From NCBI GenBank assembly GCA_963680875.1, contig OY804589.1, forward strand, positions 21,534,413-21,598,412: a stretch of DNA of 64,000 nt, given 5' to 3'. Made by a program: the position numbers and the translations under genes. The notes beneath the pieces were generated by a model. The model ran no database searches. It was not told where the DNA came from and worked only from the letters and a program-made list of their open reading frames with translations. How positions within the stretch are numbered: the stretch's first letter is position 1; each line of letters begins with the position of its first letter. This DNA comes from Bathymodiolus brooksi (taxonomy: Eukaryota; Mollusca; Bivalvia; Mytilida; Modiolidae). Shown here piece by piece: positions 23,690-38,581 of this stretch.

Positions 23690-26600
23690 TAAGTTCCTTC
23701 AGGGGCCATGTTAGTATTAAGGACCTTTATGGTAAAAAAAATCCTTTGGTAGCCATGTTAGTATCAAGAACATTCATGGTGAATAAGTCATCTAGTGGCC
23801 ATGCTTGTATTAAGGACAGAAAGGTTCAATACGATTACTTAGTGGTCATGTTAGTATTTAGAATACTGTCAATACTGTCATTTAGTTGTCATGTTAGTAT
23901 CAAGGACAGTCATCGGCAATAAGACTATTTAGTGGTCATGTTAGTGTTTAGAACACTCATGATCAATAAGGTCCCTTAGTGGTCATATTTGTAATAAAGA
24001 CAAGCAGGGTCAATTAGGTCATTTATAGGTCATGTTAGTATCAAAACTAGTTATACAATCATTCGTATTCAGGACAGTCATGGTCAATAAGGTCTTGTAT
24101 ATGTCCTATTTGTATTAATGGAAGTCAAGGTAAATAAGGTCTTTTATATTTCCTCCTTGTATTAAGGACAGTCATGGTCAATAAGGTCTTTTATATGTTC
24201 TATTTGTATTAATGGCATTCATGGAAAATAAGGTCTTTTATATGTACTACCTGTATTAAGGACAGTCATGGTCAATAAGGTCTTGTATATGTCCTATTTG
24301 TATTAAGAACAGTCATGGTCAATGCGGTCTTTTATATGTCATATTTGTATAAAGGAAAGTCATGGTCAATAAGGTTTTCTACATGTCCTACTTGTATTAA
24401 GGACAGTCATGGTCAATGCGGTCTTTTATATGTCATATTTGTATAAAGGAAAGTCATGGTAAATAAGGTTTTTTATATGTCCTACTTGTATTAAGGACAA
24501 TCATGGTCAATAACATCTTTTATATGCCGTATTTGTATTAAGGAAAGGCATGGTCAATAAGGTCTTTTATAGGTCCTATTTGTATTAAGGACAGTCATGG
24601 TCAATAAGGTCATTAATATATCCTATTTGTATTAAGAAAAGTCATGGTCAATAAGGTACTTTATATCTCCTATTTGTATTAAGGAAAGTCATGGTCAATA
24701 AGGTCTTGTATATGTCCTACTTGTATTAAGAACAGTCATGGTCAATGCGGTCTTTTATATGTCCTACTTGTATTAAGTACAGTCATGGTCAATAAGGTCT
24801 TTTATATGTCCTACTTGTATTAAGAACAGTCATGGTCAATAATGTCTTTTATATGTCCTACTTGTATTAAGGACAGTCATGGTCAATGAGGTATTTTATA
24901 TTTCTTACTTGTATTAAGGACATTCATTGTCAATAAGGTCCTTTATATGTCCTATTTGAATTAAGGACATTAATGGACAATAAGGTCCTTTATATGTCAT
25001 ATTTGTATTAAGGACAGTCATGGTCAATAAGGTCTTTTATATATCCTACTTGTATTAAGGACATTCATGGTCAATAAGGTATTTTGTATGTCCTACTTGT
25101 ATTAAGGAGAAGCGTGTTCAATAAAATATGTTATATGTCCTACTTGTATAAAGGACAGTCATGGTCAATAAGGTCTTTTTATGTCCTACTTGTATTAAAG
25201 AAATTCATGGTTAATAAGATACTTTATATGTCCTATTTGTAATAAGGAAAATCATGGTCGATAAGGTCTTTCATATGTCCTATTTGTCTCAAGGACAATC
25301 ATGGGCAATGAGGTATTTTATATTTCCTACTTGTATTAAGGAAAGTCATGGTTAATAAGAACCTTTATATGTAATATTTGTATAAAGGACAGTCATGGCC
25401 AATAAGATACTTTATATGTCCTATTTGTATTAAGGAAATTCATGGTCAATAAGATCGTTTAAATGTCGTATTTGTATAAAGGACAGTCATGGTCAATAAG
25501 GTTTTTTTATGTCCTACTTGTATTAAAGACAGTCATGGACAATAAGGTACTTTTTATGTTCTATTTGTATTAAGGAAATTCATGGTCAATAAGGTCCTTT
25601 ATATGTCCCATTTTTATTAAGGAAAGTCATGGTCAATAAGGTACTTTTTATGTCCTATTTGTATTAAGGAAAGTCATGGTCAATAAGGTCATTATATATC
25701 CTATTTGTATTAAGGAAAGTCATTGTCAATAAGGTCTTTTATATATCCTACTTGTATTAAGGACAGTCATGGTCAATAAGGTCTTTTATATGTCCTACTT
25801 GTATTAAGAACAGTCATGGTCAATGAGGTATTTTATATGTCCTACTTGTATTAAGGATAGTCATGGTCAATAAGGTATTTTCTATGTTCTACTTGTATTA
25901 AGGACAGTCATGGTCAATAAGGTATTTTATATCTCCTATTTGTTTTAAGGACAGTCATGGTCAATCAGGTCCTTAATATGTCCTACTTGTATTAAGGACA
26001 GTCATGGTCAATAAGGTTCTTTATATGTCATATTTGTATTAAAGGCAGTCATGTTCAATAAGTCTTTTATATATCCTACTTGTATTAAGGACAGTCATAG
26101 TCAACACGGTATTTTGTATGTCCTGCTTGTATTAAGGACAATCATTGTCAAGAAGATCTGTTATATGTCCTTCTTATATAAAGGACAGTCATGGTCAATA
26201 AGGTCTTTTTATGTCCTACTTGTATTAAAGAAAGTCATGGTCAATAAGGTCTTTTATATCTCCTATTTGTATTAAGGACAGTCATGGTCAATAAGGTACT
26301 TTATATGTCCTATTTGTATTAAGGACAGTCATGGTCAATAAGGTCTTTTATATGTCTTACTTGTATTAAGAACAGACATGGTCAATAATGTCTTTTATAT
26401 ATCCTACTTGTATTAAAGAAAGTCATGGTCAATAAGATCCTTTATATGTCCTATTTGTATTAAGGAAAATCATGTTCAATAAGGTTCCTTTATATGTCAT
26501 ATTTGTATTAAGGACAGTCATGGTCAATAAGGTTCTTTACATGTCCTATTTGTATTAAGGACAGTCATGGTCAATAAGGTTCTTTTTATATCATATTTGT

Positions 26601-29600
26601 ATTAAGCACATTCATGGTCATTAAAGTCCTTTATATATCCTATTTGTATTAAGGACAGTCATGTTCAATAAGGTCTTTCATATGTCCTATTTGTATTAAG
26701 GACAATCATGGTCAATAAGGTCTTTTATATGTCCTATTTGTATTAATGGAAAGTTAATATTTAGAACACTCATGATCAATACTGTCATTTAGTGGTCATG
26801 TTAGTATCAAGGACAGTCATGGTAAATAAGATCCTTCAGTGGTGGTCATGTTAGTATCAAAGAGAGTCATCGGCAATAAGACTATTTAGTGGTCATGTTA
26901 GTATTTAGGACACTCATGATCAATAAGGTCCCTTAGTGGTCATATTTGTTTTAAAGACGAGCAGGGTCAATTAGGTTATTTATAGGTCATGTTAGTATCA
27001 AGACCAGTTATAAAGTCATTCGTAATCAGGACAGTCATGGTCAATAAGGTCTTGTATATGTCCTATTTGTATTAATGGAAGTCATTGTAAATAAGGTCTT
27101 TTATATTTCCTCGTTGTATTCAGGACAGTCATGGGCAATAAGGTCTTTTATATGTTCTATTTGTATTAATGGAATTCATGGTAAATAAGGTCTTTTATAT
27201 GTCCTACCTGTTTTAAGGACAGTCATGGTCAATGCGGTCTTTTATATGTCATATTTGTATTAAGGAAAGTCATGGTCAATAAGGTTTTTTACATGTCCTA
27301 CTTGTATTAAGGACAGTCATGGTCAATGCGGTCTTTCATATGTCATATTTGTATAAAGGAAATTCATGGTCAATGCGTTCTTTTATATGTCATATTTGTA
27401 TAAAGGAAATTCATGGTCAATAAGGTTTTTTATATGTCCTACTTGTATTAAGGACAATCATGGTCGATAACATCTTTTATATGCCGTACTTGTATTAAGG
27501 AAAGGCATGGTCAATAAGGTCTTTTGTAGGTCCTATTTGTATTAAGGACAGTCATGGTCAATAAGGTCATTAATATATCCTATTTGTATTAAGGAAAGTC
27601 ATGGTCAATAAGGTACTTTATATCTCCTATTTGTGTTAAAGAAAGTCATGGTGAATAAGGTCATGTATATGTCCTACTTGTATTAAGAACAGTCATGGTC
27701 AATAAGGTCTTTTATATGTCCTACTTGTATTAAGGACAGTCATGGTCAATAAGGTCTTTTATATGTCCTACTGTATTAAGGACAGTCATAGTCAATAAGG
27801 TATTTTATATGTCTTACTTGTATTAAGGAAGGTCATGGTCAATAAGGTATTTATATGTCCTATTTGTATTAAGGGCATTCATAGTCAATAAGGTACTTTA
27901 TATGTCCTACTTGTATTAAGGAAAGTCGTGGTCAATAAGGTCTTTTATATGTTCTACTTGTATTAAGAACAGTCATGGTCAATAAGGTGTTGTATATGTC
28001 CTACTTGTATTAAGGAAAGTCATGGTCAATAAGGTCTTTTATATGCCATATTTGTACAAAAACAGTCATGGTCAATAAGTTTTTTTTTGTCCTACTTGTA
28101 TTAAAGACAGTCATGGTCAACAAGGTACTTTATATGTCCTATTTGTATCACGGAAATTAATGGTCAATAAGGTCGTTTATATGTCCTATTTGTATAAAGG
28201 ACAGTCATGGTCAACAAGGTTTTTTTTATATCCTACTTGTATTAAAGACAGTAATGGACAATAAGGTACTTTATATGTCCTATTTTTATTAAGGACATTC
28301 ATGGTCAATAAGGCCTTTTATATGTCCTATTTGTATTAAGGACAGTCATGGTCAATAAGGTATTTTATATGTCCTACTTGTATTAAGGAAAATCATGGTC
28401 AATGAGGTCTTTTTTATGTCCTACTTGTATTAAAGACAGTCATGGTCAATAAGGTACTTAAGGTACTTTATATGTCCTATTTGTATTAAGGAAAGTCATG
28501 GTCAATAAGGTCATTATATATCCTATTTGTATTAAGGAAAGTCATTGTCAATAAGGTCTTTTATATATCCTACTTGTATTAAGGACAGTCATGGTCAATA
28601 AGGTCTTTTATATGTCCTACTTGTATTAAGAACAGTCATGGTCAATGAGGTATTTTATATGTCCTACTTGTATTAAGGATAGTCATGGTCAATAAGGTAT
28701 TTTCTATGTTCTACTTGTATTAAGGACAGTCATGGTCAATAAGGTATTTTATATCTCCTATTTGTTTTAAGGACAGTCATGGTAAATCAGGTCCTTAATA
28801 TGTCCTACTTGTATTAAGGACAGTCATGGTCAATAAGGTTCTTTATATGTCATATTTGTATTAAAGGCAGTCATGTTCAATAAGTCTTTTATATAACCTA
28901 CTTGTATTAAGGACAGTCATAGTCAACACGGTATTTTGTATGTCCTGCTTGTATTAAGGACAATCATTGTCAAGAAGATCTGTTATATGTCCTTCTTATA
29001 TAAAGGACAGTCATGGTCAATAAGGTCTTTTTATGTCCTACTTGTATTAAAGAAAGTCATGGTCAATAAGATTCTTTATATGTCCTATTTGTATTAAGGA
29101 AAGTCATGGTCAATAAGGTTTAATATATATGTCCTACTTGTGTTAAGGACAGTCATGATCAATAAGGTATTTTATATGTCTTACTTGTATTAAGGAAAGT
29201 CATGGTCAATAAGGTCTTTTATATCTCCTATTTGTATTAAGGACAGTCATGGTCAATAAGGTACTTTATATGTCCTATTTGTATTAAGGACAGTCATGGT
29301 CAATAAGGTCTTTTATATGTCTTACTTGTATTAAGAACAGACATGGTCAATAATGTCTTTTATATATCCTACTTGTATTAAGGAAAGTCATGGTCAATAA
29401 GATCCTTTATATGTCCTATTTGTATTAAGGAAAATCATGTTCAATAAGGTTCCTTTATATGTCATATTTGTATTAAGGACAGTCATGGTCAATAAGGTTC
29501 TTTACATGTCCTATTTGTATTAAGGACAGTCATGGTCAATAAGGTTCTTTTTATATCATATTTGTATTAAGCACATTCATGGTCATTAAAGTCCTTTATA

Positions 29601-32600
29601 TATCCTATTTGTATTAAGGACAGTCATGGTCAATAAGGTCTTTCATATGTCCAACTTGTATTAAGGACAATCATGGTCAATAAGGTCTTTTATATGTCCT
29701 ATTTGTATTAATGGAAAGTTAATATTTAGAACACTCATGATCAATACTGTCATTTAGTGGTCATGTTAGTATCAAGGACAGTCATGGTAAATAAGATCCT
29801 TCAGTGGTGGTCATGTTAGTATCAAAGAGAGTCATCGGCAATAAGACTATTTAGTGGTCATGTTAGTATTTAGGACACTCATGATCAATAAGGTCCCTTA
29901 GTGGTCATATTTGTTTTAAAGACGAGCAGGGTCAATTAGGTTATTTATAGGTCATGTTAGTATCAAGACCAGTTATAAAGTCATTCGTAATCAGGACAGT
30001 CATGGTCAATAAGGTCTTGTATATGTCCTATTTGTATTAATGGAAGTCATTGTAAATAAGGTCTTTTATATTTCCTCGTTGTATTCAGGACAGTCATGGT
30101 CAATAAGGTCTTTTATATGTTCTATTTGTATTAATGGAATTCATGGTAAATAAGGTCTTTTATATGTCCTACCTGTATTAAGGACAGTCATGGTCAATGC
30201 GGTCTTTTATATGTCATATTTGTATTAAGGAAAGTCATGGTCAATAAGGTTTTTTACATGTCCTACTTGTATTAAGGACAGTCATGGTCAATGCGGTCTT
30301 TCATATGTCATATTTGTATAAAGGAAATTCATGGTCAATGCGTTCTTTTATATGTCATATTTGTATAAAGGAAATTCATGGTCAATAAGGTTTATTATAT
30401 GTCCTACTTGTATTAAGGACAATCATGGTCGATAACATCTTTTATATGCCGTACTTGTATTAAGGAAAGGCATGGTCAATAAGGTCTTTTGTAGGTCCTA
30501 TTTGTATTAAGGACAGTCATGGTCAATAAGGTCATTAATATATCCTATTTGTATTAAGGAAAGTCATGGTCAATAAGGTACTTTATATCTCCTATTTGTG
30601 TTAAAGAAAGTCATGGTGAATAAGGTCATGTATATGTCCTACTTGTATTAAGAACAGTCATGGTCAATAAGGTCTTTTATATGTCCTACTTGTATTAAGG
30701 ACAGTCATGGTCAATAAGGTCTTTTATATGTCCTACTGTATTAAGGACAGTCATAGTCAATAAGGTATTTTATATGTCTTACTTGTATTAAGGAAGGTCA
30801 TGGTCAATAAGGTATTTATATGTCCTATTTGTATTAAGGGCATTCATAGTCAATAAGGTACTTTATATGTCCTACTTGTATTAAGGAAAGTCGTGGTCAA
30901 TAAGGTCTTTTATATGTTCTACTTGTATTAAGAACAGTCATGGTCAATAAGGTGTTGTATATGTCCTACTTGTATTAAGGAAAGTCATGGTCAATAAGGT
31001 ATTTTATATGCCATATTTGTACAAAAACAGTCATGGTCAATAAGTTTTTTTTTGTCCTACTTGTATTAAAGACAGTCATGGTCAACAAGGTACTTTATAT
31101 GTCCTATTTGTATCACGGAAATTAATGGTCAATAAGGTCGTTTATATGTCCTATTTGTATAAAGGACAGTCATGGTCAACAAGGTTTTTTTTATATCCTA
31201 CTTGTATTAAAGACAGTAATGGACAATAAGGTACTTTATATGTCCTATTTTTATTAAGGACATTCATGGTCAATAAGGCCTTTTATATGTCCTATTTGTA
31301 TTAAGGACAGTCATGGTCAATAAGGTATTTTATATGTCCTACTTGTATTAAGGAAAATCATGGTCAATGAGGTCTTTTTTATGTCCTACTTGTATTAAAG
31401 ACAGTCATGGTCAATAAGGTACTTAAGGTACTTTATATGTCCTATTTGTATTAAGGACAGTCATGGTCAATACTGTCATTTAGTGGTCATGTTAGTATCA
31501 AGGAAAGTATTGCTTGATAAGGTCCTTAAGTGGTAATTTTACTATGAATGATAGTTATGGTAGATTAGGTGGTGAAATCTTGATGAAAAGATGATTCTCA
31601 TAGACGGTGTAAATATCTGCAAATAAATGTTCCACCTGTAAGGTACGTCATACGTATATTGTACACCTGCATTCAGATGATAAATTTGACTAAACACCAC
31701 CTCTTTCTGATATTATATACAAACCGCATAACTATATATTTGTATTAAGAACAGTCATGGTCAATGCGGTCTTTTATATATCATATTTGTATTAAGGAAA
31801 GTCATGGTCAATAAGGTTTTTTACATGTCCTACTTGTATTAAGGACAGTCATGGTCAATAAGGTCTTTTATATGTCATATTTGTATAAAGGAAATTCATG
31901 ATCAATGCGGTCTTTTATATGTCATATTTGTATAAATGAAATTCATGGTCAATAAGGTTTTTTATATGTCCTACTTGTATTAAGGAAAGGCATGGTCAAT
32001 AAGGTCTTTGTAGGTCCTATTTGTATTAAGGACAGTCATGGTCAATAAGGTCATTAATATATCCTATTTGTATTAAGGAAAGTCATGGTGAATAAGGTCT
32101 TGTATATGTCCTACTTGTATTAAGAACAGTCATGGTCAATAAGGTCTTTTATATGTCCTACTTGTATTAAGGACAGTCATGGTCAATAAGGTCTTTTATA
32201 TGTCCTACTGTATTAAGGACAGTCATAGTCAATAAGGTATTTTATATGTCTTACTTGTATTAGGGAAGGTCATGGTCAATAAGGTCCTTTATATGTCCTA
32301 CTTGTATTAAGGACAGTCATGGTCAATAAGGTACTTTATATGTCCTACTTGTATTAAGGAAAGTCATGGTTAATAAGGTTTTCTATATCTCCTATTTGTA
32401 TTAAGGACAGTCATGGTCAATAAGTTCTTTATATGTCCTACTTGTATTAAGGACGGTCATGCTCAATAAGGTCTTTTATATATCCAACTTGTATTAAGGA
32501 CAGTCATGGTCAATACGATCTGTTATATGTCCTACTTGTATAAAGGACAGTCATGGTCAATAAAGTCTTTTTTATGTCCTACTTGTATTAAAGACAGTCA

Positions 32601-34054
32601 TGGTAAATAATGTACTTTATATATCCTATTTGATATATGGAAAGTCATGGTCAATAAGGTCTTTTATATGTCTTACCTGTATTAAAAGCAGTCATGGTCA
32701 ATAAGGTATTTTATATGTCCTACTTGTATTAAGGAAAGTCATGGTCAATAAGATATTTTATATGTCATATTTGTATACAGGACAGTCATGGTCAATAAGG
32801 TACTTTATATGTCCTATTTGTATTAAGGAAATTCATGGTCAATAAGGTCCTTTATATCTCCTATTTGTATTAAGGAGAGTCATGGTCAATAAGTTTTTTA
32901 TATGTCCTATTTGTATTAAGGACAGTCATGGTCAATAAGGTACTTTATATGTCATATTTGTATTAAGGAAAGTCATTGTCAATAAGGTCTTTTATATGTC
33001 CTACTTGTTTTACGGACAGTCATGGTCAATAAGGTCTTTTATATGTTCTACTTGTATTAAGAACAGTCATGGTCAATAAGGTGTTGTATATGTCCTACTT
33101 GTATTAAGGAAAGTCATGGTCAATAAGGTCTTTTATATGCCATATTTGTATAAAAACAGTCATGGTCAATAAGTTTTTTTTTGTCCTACTTGTATCACGA
33201 AATTCATGGTCAATAAGGTCGTTTATATGTCCTATTTGTATAAAGGACAGTCATGGTCAACAAGGTTTTTTTCTATATCCTACTTGTATTAAAGACAGTC
33301 ATGGACAATAAGGTTCTTTATATGTCCTATTTGTATTAAGGACAGTCATGGTCAACCAGGTTTTTTTTTATATCCTACTTGTATTAAAGACAGTCATGGA
33401 CAATAAAGTACTTTATATATCCTATTTTTATTAAGGACATTCATGGTCAATAACGCCTTTTATATGTCCTATTTGTATTAAGGACAGTCATGGTCAATAA
33501 GGTATTTTATATGTCCTACTTGTATTTAGGAAAGTCATGGTCAATGAGGTCTTTTTATGTCCTACTTGTATTAAAGACAGTCATGGTCAATAAGGTACTT
33601 TATATGTCCTATTTGTATTAAGGACAGTCATGGTCAATAAGGTATTTTATATGTCCTACTTGTATTTAGGAAAGTCATGGTCAATGAGGTCTTTTTATGT
33701 CCTACTTGTATTAAAGACAGTCATGGTCAATAAGGTACTTTATATGTCCTATTTGTATTAAGGACAGTCATGGTCAATACTGTCATTTAGTGGTCATGTT
33801 AGTATCAAGGAAAGTATTGCTTGATAAGGTCCTTAAGTGGTAATTTTACTATGAATGATAGTTATGGTAGATTAGGTGGTGAAATCTTGATGAACAGATG
33901 ATTCTCATAGACGGTGTAAATATCTGCAAATAAATGTTCCACCTGTAAGGTACGTCATACGTATATTGTACACCTCGTAAAACTGCATTCAGATGATAAA
34001 TTTGACTAAACACCACCTCTTTCTGATATTATATACAAACCGCATAACTATAGT
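23690..34054. repeat. Giant 47-bp minisatellite array
   Basis: About 10 kb of 47-bp units with consensus parts AAGGACAGTCATGGTCAATA, AGGTCTTTTATATGTCCTA and CTTGTATT. Units near the left edge (23690-24060) and at 26750-27000 and 29715-29965 are an older variant with GTGGTCATGTTAGTAT. Non-repeat sequence of about 270 bp occurs at 31468-31736 and again at the right edge (33777-34054), so a flank was captured in a large duplication. It fills the intron between Ig2 and Ig3. The reading frame at 26051-26275 is a repeat artefact. Confidence 0.95.
25687..31440. repeat. Higher-order repeat of ~2.97 kb in the 47-bp array
   Basis: Landmarks recur at a constant offset of 2965 bp: AAGTTAATATTTAGAAC (26751 and 29716), GACGAGCAGGGTCAATTAGG (26956 and 29921), and AAGGTACTTAAGGTAC (28451 and 31416). 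Further left the offset is 2822 (ATTATATATCC at 25690 and 28512), because the second block has about three extra units near 29065-29210. So two near-identical blocks of about 60 and 63 units lie in tandem, a recent large duplication. Confidence 0.9.
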
Positions 34055-34476
34055 CAGTCATATCATCAAAGCTGTGTTGCGCTTTACATAAACATGATTA
34101 AGTATGTTTAAGTTATAAACAGAGAGTTCCCAGCATTTATACTGAAAAGTCGTTAGAAAAATATACAATGCTAAATTCACTAAACAGTCATTTAAATGTT
34201 TCGTCTTTTGAATTGCTATTTTCAATGAAAACAAAGCTACATGTATAATTTCGTAACATAACAAAAAATAGAAAACATTACGGAGGATAGCAGAACACTA
34301 TATTGCATGTGTAGAACATTGTGTAAAATTACACATTACACTGAGATCGGAAACCAACATACACAATATAACAATCAATATCTCATTCTTTCTGAAATTT
34401 GTGCCGGGCTTCATCTTAATGCATATGCATTTATTGTCTTCGTTTGACTGCGCTTTTTCTAATTTACTTTGCGTAC

Positions 34477-34707
34477 CTCTAAAGACAATTGTCATCAATA
34501 ATGGTTGTATATCATCTGCTTTACAAAAATAAGTACCACCGTCATGTTGATCAACATTATTGATAGCCAGATATTCAGTATTCACATTCCCGTATTTAGC
34601 ACCTTGTTCTAGTATAAACCAATAAGAGTGATTCCATTTTTGCCATTGGAAAGACGAGCCTTGTAGTGGACATGTTAATGTAGTTGTACTTCCTTCTATT
34701 GCTATCA
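34477..34707 (-). CDS. Ig-like domain exon (Ig2), copy 1
   Basis: A 231-bp phase-1 exon, acceptor ...AATTACAG and donor GTACGCAA. It encodes an Ig-like domain: GSTTTLTCPLQGSSFQW gives the first Cys and the core Trp, followed by EQGAKYGNVNTEYLAI and HDGGTYFC. It is very close to Ig1 over TTLTCPLQGSSFQW. The open frame continues past the donor to 34298, but the conserved exon end (aga-G/GT as in Ig3) supports splicing there. Confidence 0.88.
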
Positions 34708-36867
34708 CTGTAATTAGATTTAAAAGTGATTCACAAACTCTACATAGAAAACATTCTTATACATGTTATAACCCGGATGTTGCTGTCTCCGGTTTTTAAA
34801 AACCATGTTTCTATATCTGGTATTAGAATGGCGAAATCATATTATTTTCTTTTGTAACTTCGATATAGATAATACTAAAAATTATATTATCTTTCAAATA
34901 GTTTTTCAGAAGACATTAAGACCTTGTTGAAAAGTATTCGGTACAGATGACGCAATATGGTATTGGCAATTAGATTATTTTTCAAAGATGACCTTTGTTT
35001 CACTATTATGTCGCACGATGGCCTTGTGTACTATTTTTGATGTTTGAGGCCATCAACTATCTTTATATTAAACATACATGCATGGCAACTTCTGCGTCAC
35101 GACGATTAAATATACTTTTTATGAAGTTCTGTATGACATCCTGCCCACCAAGTTATATGTAAGGGTTGACACTTTACTCGTATGGCGAAACACTGGCATG
35201 ATCGCATCTTTATCACTAAGAAGGAAGTGTTGAGCCCATAAACTATATAATGCATAGCTATTGGATCCATACAACTGTATAATACATAGTTAGTGGATCC
35301 ATACAACTGTATAATACATAGCTAGTGGATCCATACAACTGTATAATACATAGCTAGTGGATCCATGCAACTATATAATACATAACTAGTGGATCCATAC
35401 AACTGTATAATACATAGCTAGTGGATCCATACAACAGTATAATACATAGCTAGTGGATCCATACAACTGTATAATACATAGCTAGTGGATCCATACAACT
35501 GTAAAGCATATGCTAGTACCTAGCTTAATCCCACTACTTGTTATTGAAGTGCCTATTCCAGGGACACAACGAGAACGTTTGTAGGTTCAATTTTAGCTCA
35601 GTTTTTACGATTATGCGAACCAATTTTGGTTTTGTTCCTACAGTGAAGTATAATTTGCTTTCCATTTTATTCAGAATGTTACAATTAAGCATAACAATAT
35701 TGCATTTATCCATTACCGAACTTTATGTTGTGCATGTGTAACAGTGTTTTCTTTCCACCAGTGTATTCTTTGATTTCTAATCACACAGAATATATGCACT
35801 AGTGTGCTTTATTCCATTGGAAATTATACCCTGGGGCATTTAGGTCATGGAGAAATTATACTCTAGGGTATTCTGTATTTCGGAAAGAATGTTTGTGGCG
35901 GAATTAATAACAATAGCTAAATATCAAGAATTGAAGAATTCTGAATTAAATCAATAATTTTACTTCAGTCACCATTCAAAACTAAATTGTCGTGGTGTAT
36001 AATTATATATAAATAAATTACAGACCTAAATTAAAGAGTGTTTACTATATTGAATAACCACACTAGACTCACTAGTGCAGAACCATTATTCATTCTACTT
36101 TTACTCCTCAGTTACTACAGATTGTGCGTCTTTTGTATACAAATATTGCAAATCGTCTATGTCCTTGATCATGAACTTTTTACTCCTAGCTCAAATCCTC
36201 CTTTTTTTCATTTTCAGAAACATTTTGATTGTAAGATTTGTTGTTCAGGTAATTTAAAATTGCTTGATATTCCTCCTGCTACATATTTTAATATTTAATC
36301 TTTGTCATTATAATATTAGAATAAATTGATAAGATGCTGTTAAATAATACGCATGGGTGACAACAATAGGAAAACCGGTTCTGAGTGAATAGCGCGTTTA
36401 TAAACATGTGTTTTAATCATAATAAACAAAACTTACCTGTGTTTTTTAAAGTTCACACTATTTATGGAAAGACAACACTAGTGTAAATTTGCTCATCGGA
36501 AATTCTACACACCGGAATACAATTACGCTTACATCTGTAGAATACTGTTGAACTGCAAATTACCTCGAGATTAACAGAAACAGCGTATACTCTGAATCAC
36601 CCTTTCCAAGTGCTATGTAATTCATAGTTTCTGTAAATATCCGTTTGCTAACAATAGCCAACTTTTTAATTGCATCCGATTACATGACATTTCTAAGACA
36701 AACATATTAAAAACGTTTTGTTAATGATTTCGCTGAGACGGAGCGATATGGTAAATACAGTCTGTGTACGAACATTCATTAAGTCATTTGTTCTGTTATG
36801 TTTGCGGGTTACTTCTCACTGCCTATTGTTTTCGCTGGACTTCCCTTGTATTATCTACTTTACCTAC
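34708..36867 (-). other. Intron Ig1-Ig2, mostly featureless
   Basis: 2.16-kb intron. Apart from the 32-bp tandem repeat (35241-35516), I see no exon. The plus-strand frames at 35538-35741 and 36038-36298 have no recognisable domain. Confidence 0.6.
35241..35516. repeat. 32-bp tandem repeat
   Basis: About eight to nine units of TGGATCCATACAACTGTATA plus ATACATAGCTAG, nearly perfect apart from the edge units, indicating a young array. Every unit carries a BamHI-type GGATCC. Confidence 0.93.
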
Positions 36868-37095
36868 CTATAACTGTTACTTGTATATATCTTTGTTGTG
36901 AACCATCTGTGCAAAGATAATTACCGGTGTCACGTGCATCAACAGTATATATAATCAGAGATGATGTATTCACATTCCCGTATTTAGCTCCTTGCTGAAG
37001 TGTAGACCAACCATCATGCACATGCATTTCCCATTGGAAAGACGACCCTTGCAATGGACATGTTAACGTAGTAGTACTTCCTGATATGGCTTCCA
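36868..37095 (-). CDS. Ig-like domain exon (Ig1), copy 1
   Basis: A 228-bp phase-1 exon, acceptor ...TTATTTCAG and donor GTAGGTAA. It encodes VEAISGSTTTLTCPLQG, core Trp in SSFQWEM, QQGAKYGNVNTSSLII and DTGNYLC, then the G strand YIQVTVIG. Joined to the signal-peptide exon in phase 1, it makes the mature N-terminus begin a few residues before the Ig fold. Short (76 codons) for a V-set domain. Confidence 0.9.
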
Positions 37096-38581
37096 CTGAA
37101 ATAAGTTCAAAATTATTAAGCAGTAAATTATAAGTATCATTTACATATAGAAAAAAAAAATGACATTTCACAAATAAATAAACAAAGCAATGAGGGAATG
37201 ACTAAATAATGATTTCTCGGGTTTATATATACTGCTATGCAGAGGGTAAATGGCACAAGTACCAAAATTAATATTACATGAAAGTTTAACAAACAGTGTT
37301 TTGTCGTTTCTCACCATCATTTTATATTTGTATGAAACAAAATAATAAACAACTAATTCATAAATAATGCTGTTATGATAGTAATATAAATATATTACAC
37401 AATACTTATTTATTTGTTTTTGTGATTTCACAAGTATTGTCCTATGTATGTAACAGTGTCCATGCATATTTGTGACAATATCTACGCAATTTACTTTCTC
37501 AAAATAAATTGTTTTAACTGAAACAAAAACGTTTGATAAACCTTCATTTCATTTGGTTCTAGATGTCCTTCTTGAGGAATTTCCGATTTAACGCCCACAA
37601 AAAGAAGCAGAAAATGACATATTACATTTTTCGAGATTTTTTTTTTCACGCTTTAAACAGTCATCTTTAGACATGTTAACTATATGATAATACTGTCATT
37701 TGTATATATGCGTACATAGATGGGATAATTGTTTATTGGTCTTAGCTCCGCCTTTGATAAGTCATTTTTACTACGATATAGGCATATACATTTGAATCTA
37801 CTTTGCAAACTCCGACACGTGAAATGTGAAAATTAAGCTTGGACAGAAGTCGATTCTATATTTCTATACTTTTCACTTAGTAAAGAAGCGTACATTGCCA
37901 CCCCCTTTCTGTTCTGTCGTACATGCAGATCTGACATAATTCTGGAGAGGAGCAGGTTCAAATAACTTTATATATAAATTTATAGCTGACTGAAAAGGTA
38001 GCAAATTATCATTATCTTTAGAATGTTATCACATTTGTTCACATATCGAATGTTTATATTAATTGTTAAACACATACAAGAAATTTGCTTCGCTTGAAAG
38101 AGTTATTATAATTCGATACAGTGTTGGTATGCATTTCTGCATGCTGCACTTCTTATGCTGTGCAGAGCAATCGTGCCGTACTGACACATGGGTCAATGAA
38201 AATTAGAGTCATCAAATCAGTTCAGCTTTCCAAATTAAGATTTGAAAAGTAGCAATTTAATTGACCAAGCAATGGTCATCTGAATTAGACCCTTTATGTC
38301 AGCTACATGATATTGATGCTAGAACATTGGGTACAAATTAAATAAATATTATCAACCTATGATATCATAAGTGTAATTTTATGTCGTTATCTAAAATTAC
38401 ATGACGGTTTAAGCTAAAGAATGAAGAAACTATAAGCATTGAACATCTACTAATTCAAATGAAAGGTTTTAAAAAGTTGTACATGTATATGGGGATATTC
38501 TGTTTGTGTTTATATTACATAATATTTGATAAATTACAAAATTTTAAGTTACAAATACTTTCTTTCTAAATAACCACTTAC
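37096..38581 (-). other. First intron of the receptor gene
   Basis: About 1.5 kb between the signal-peptide and Ig1 exons. No exon or recognised repeat seen. Confidence 0.6.

Noticed and set aside
26051..26275. Reading frame in the 47-bp array
   Set aside because: It is made only of repeat units (47 is not a multiple of 3, so three units cycle the frames) and has no domain.
23690..34054. Regular 47-bp repeats considered as a CRISPR array
   Set aside because: There are no unique spacers; the whole 47 bp repeats with mutations, the host is eukaryotic, and no cas genes exist.
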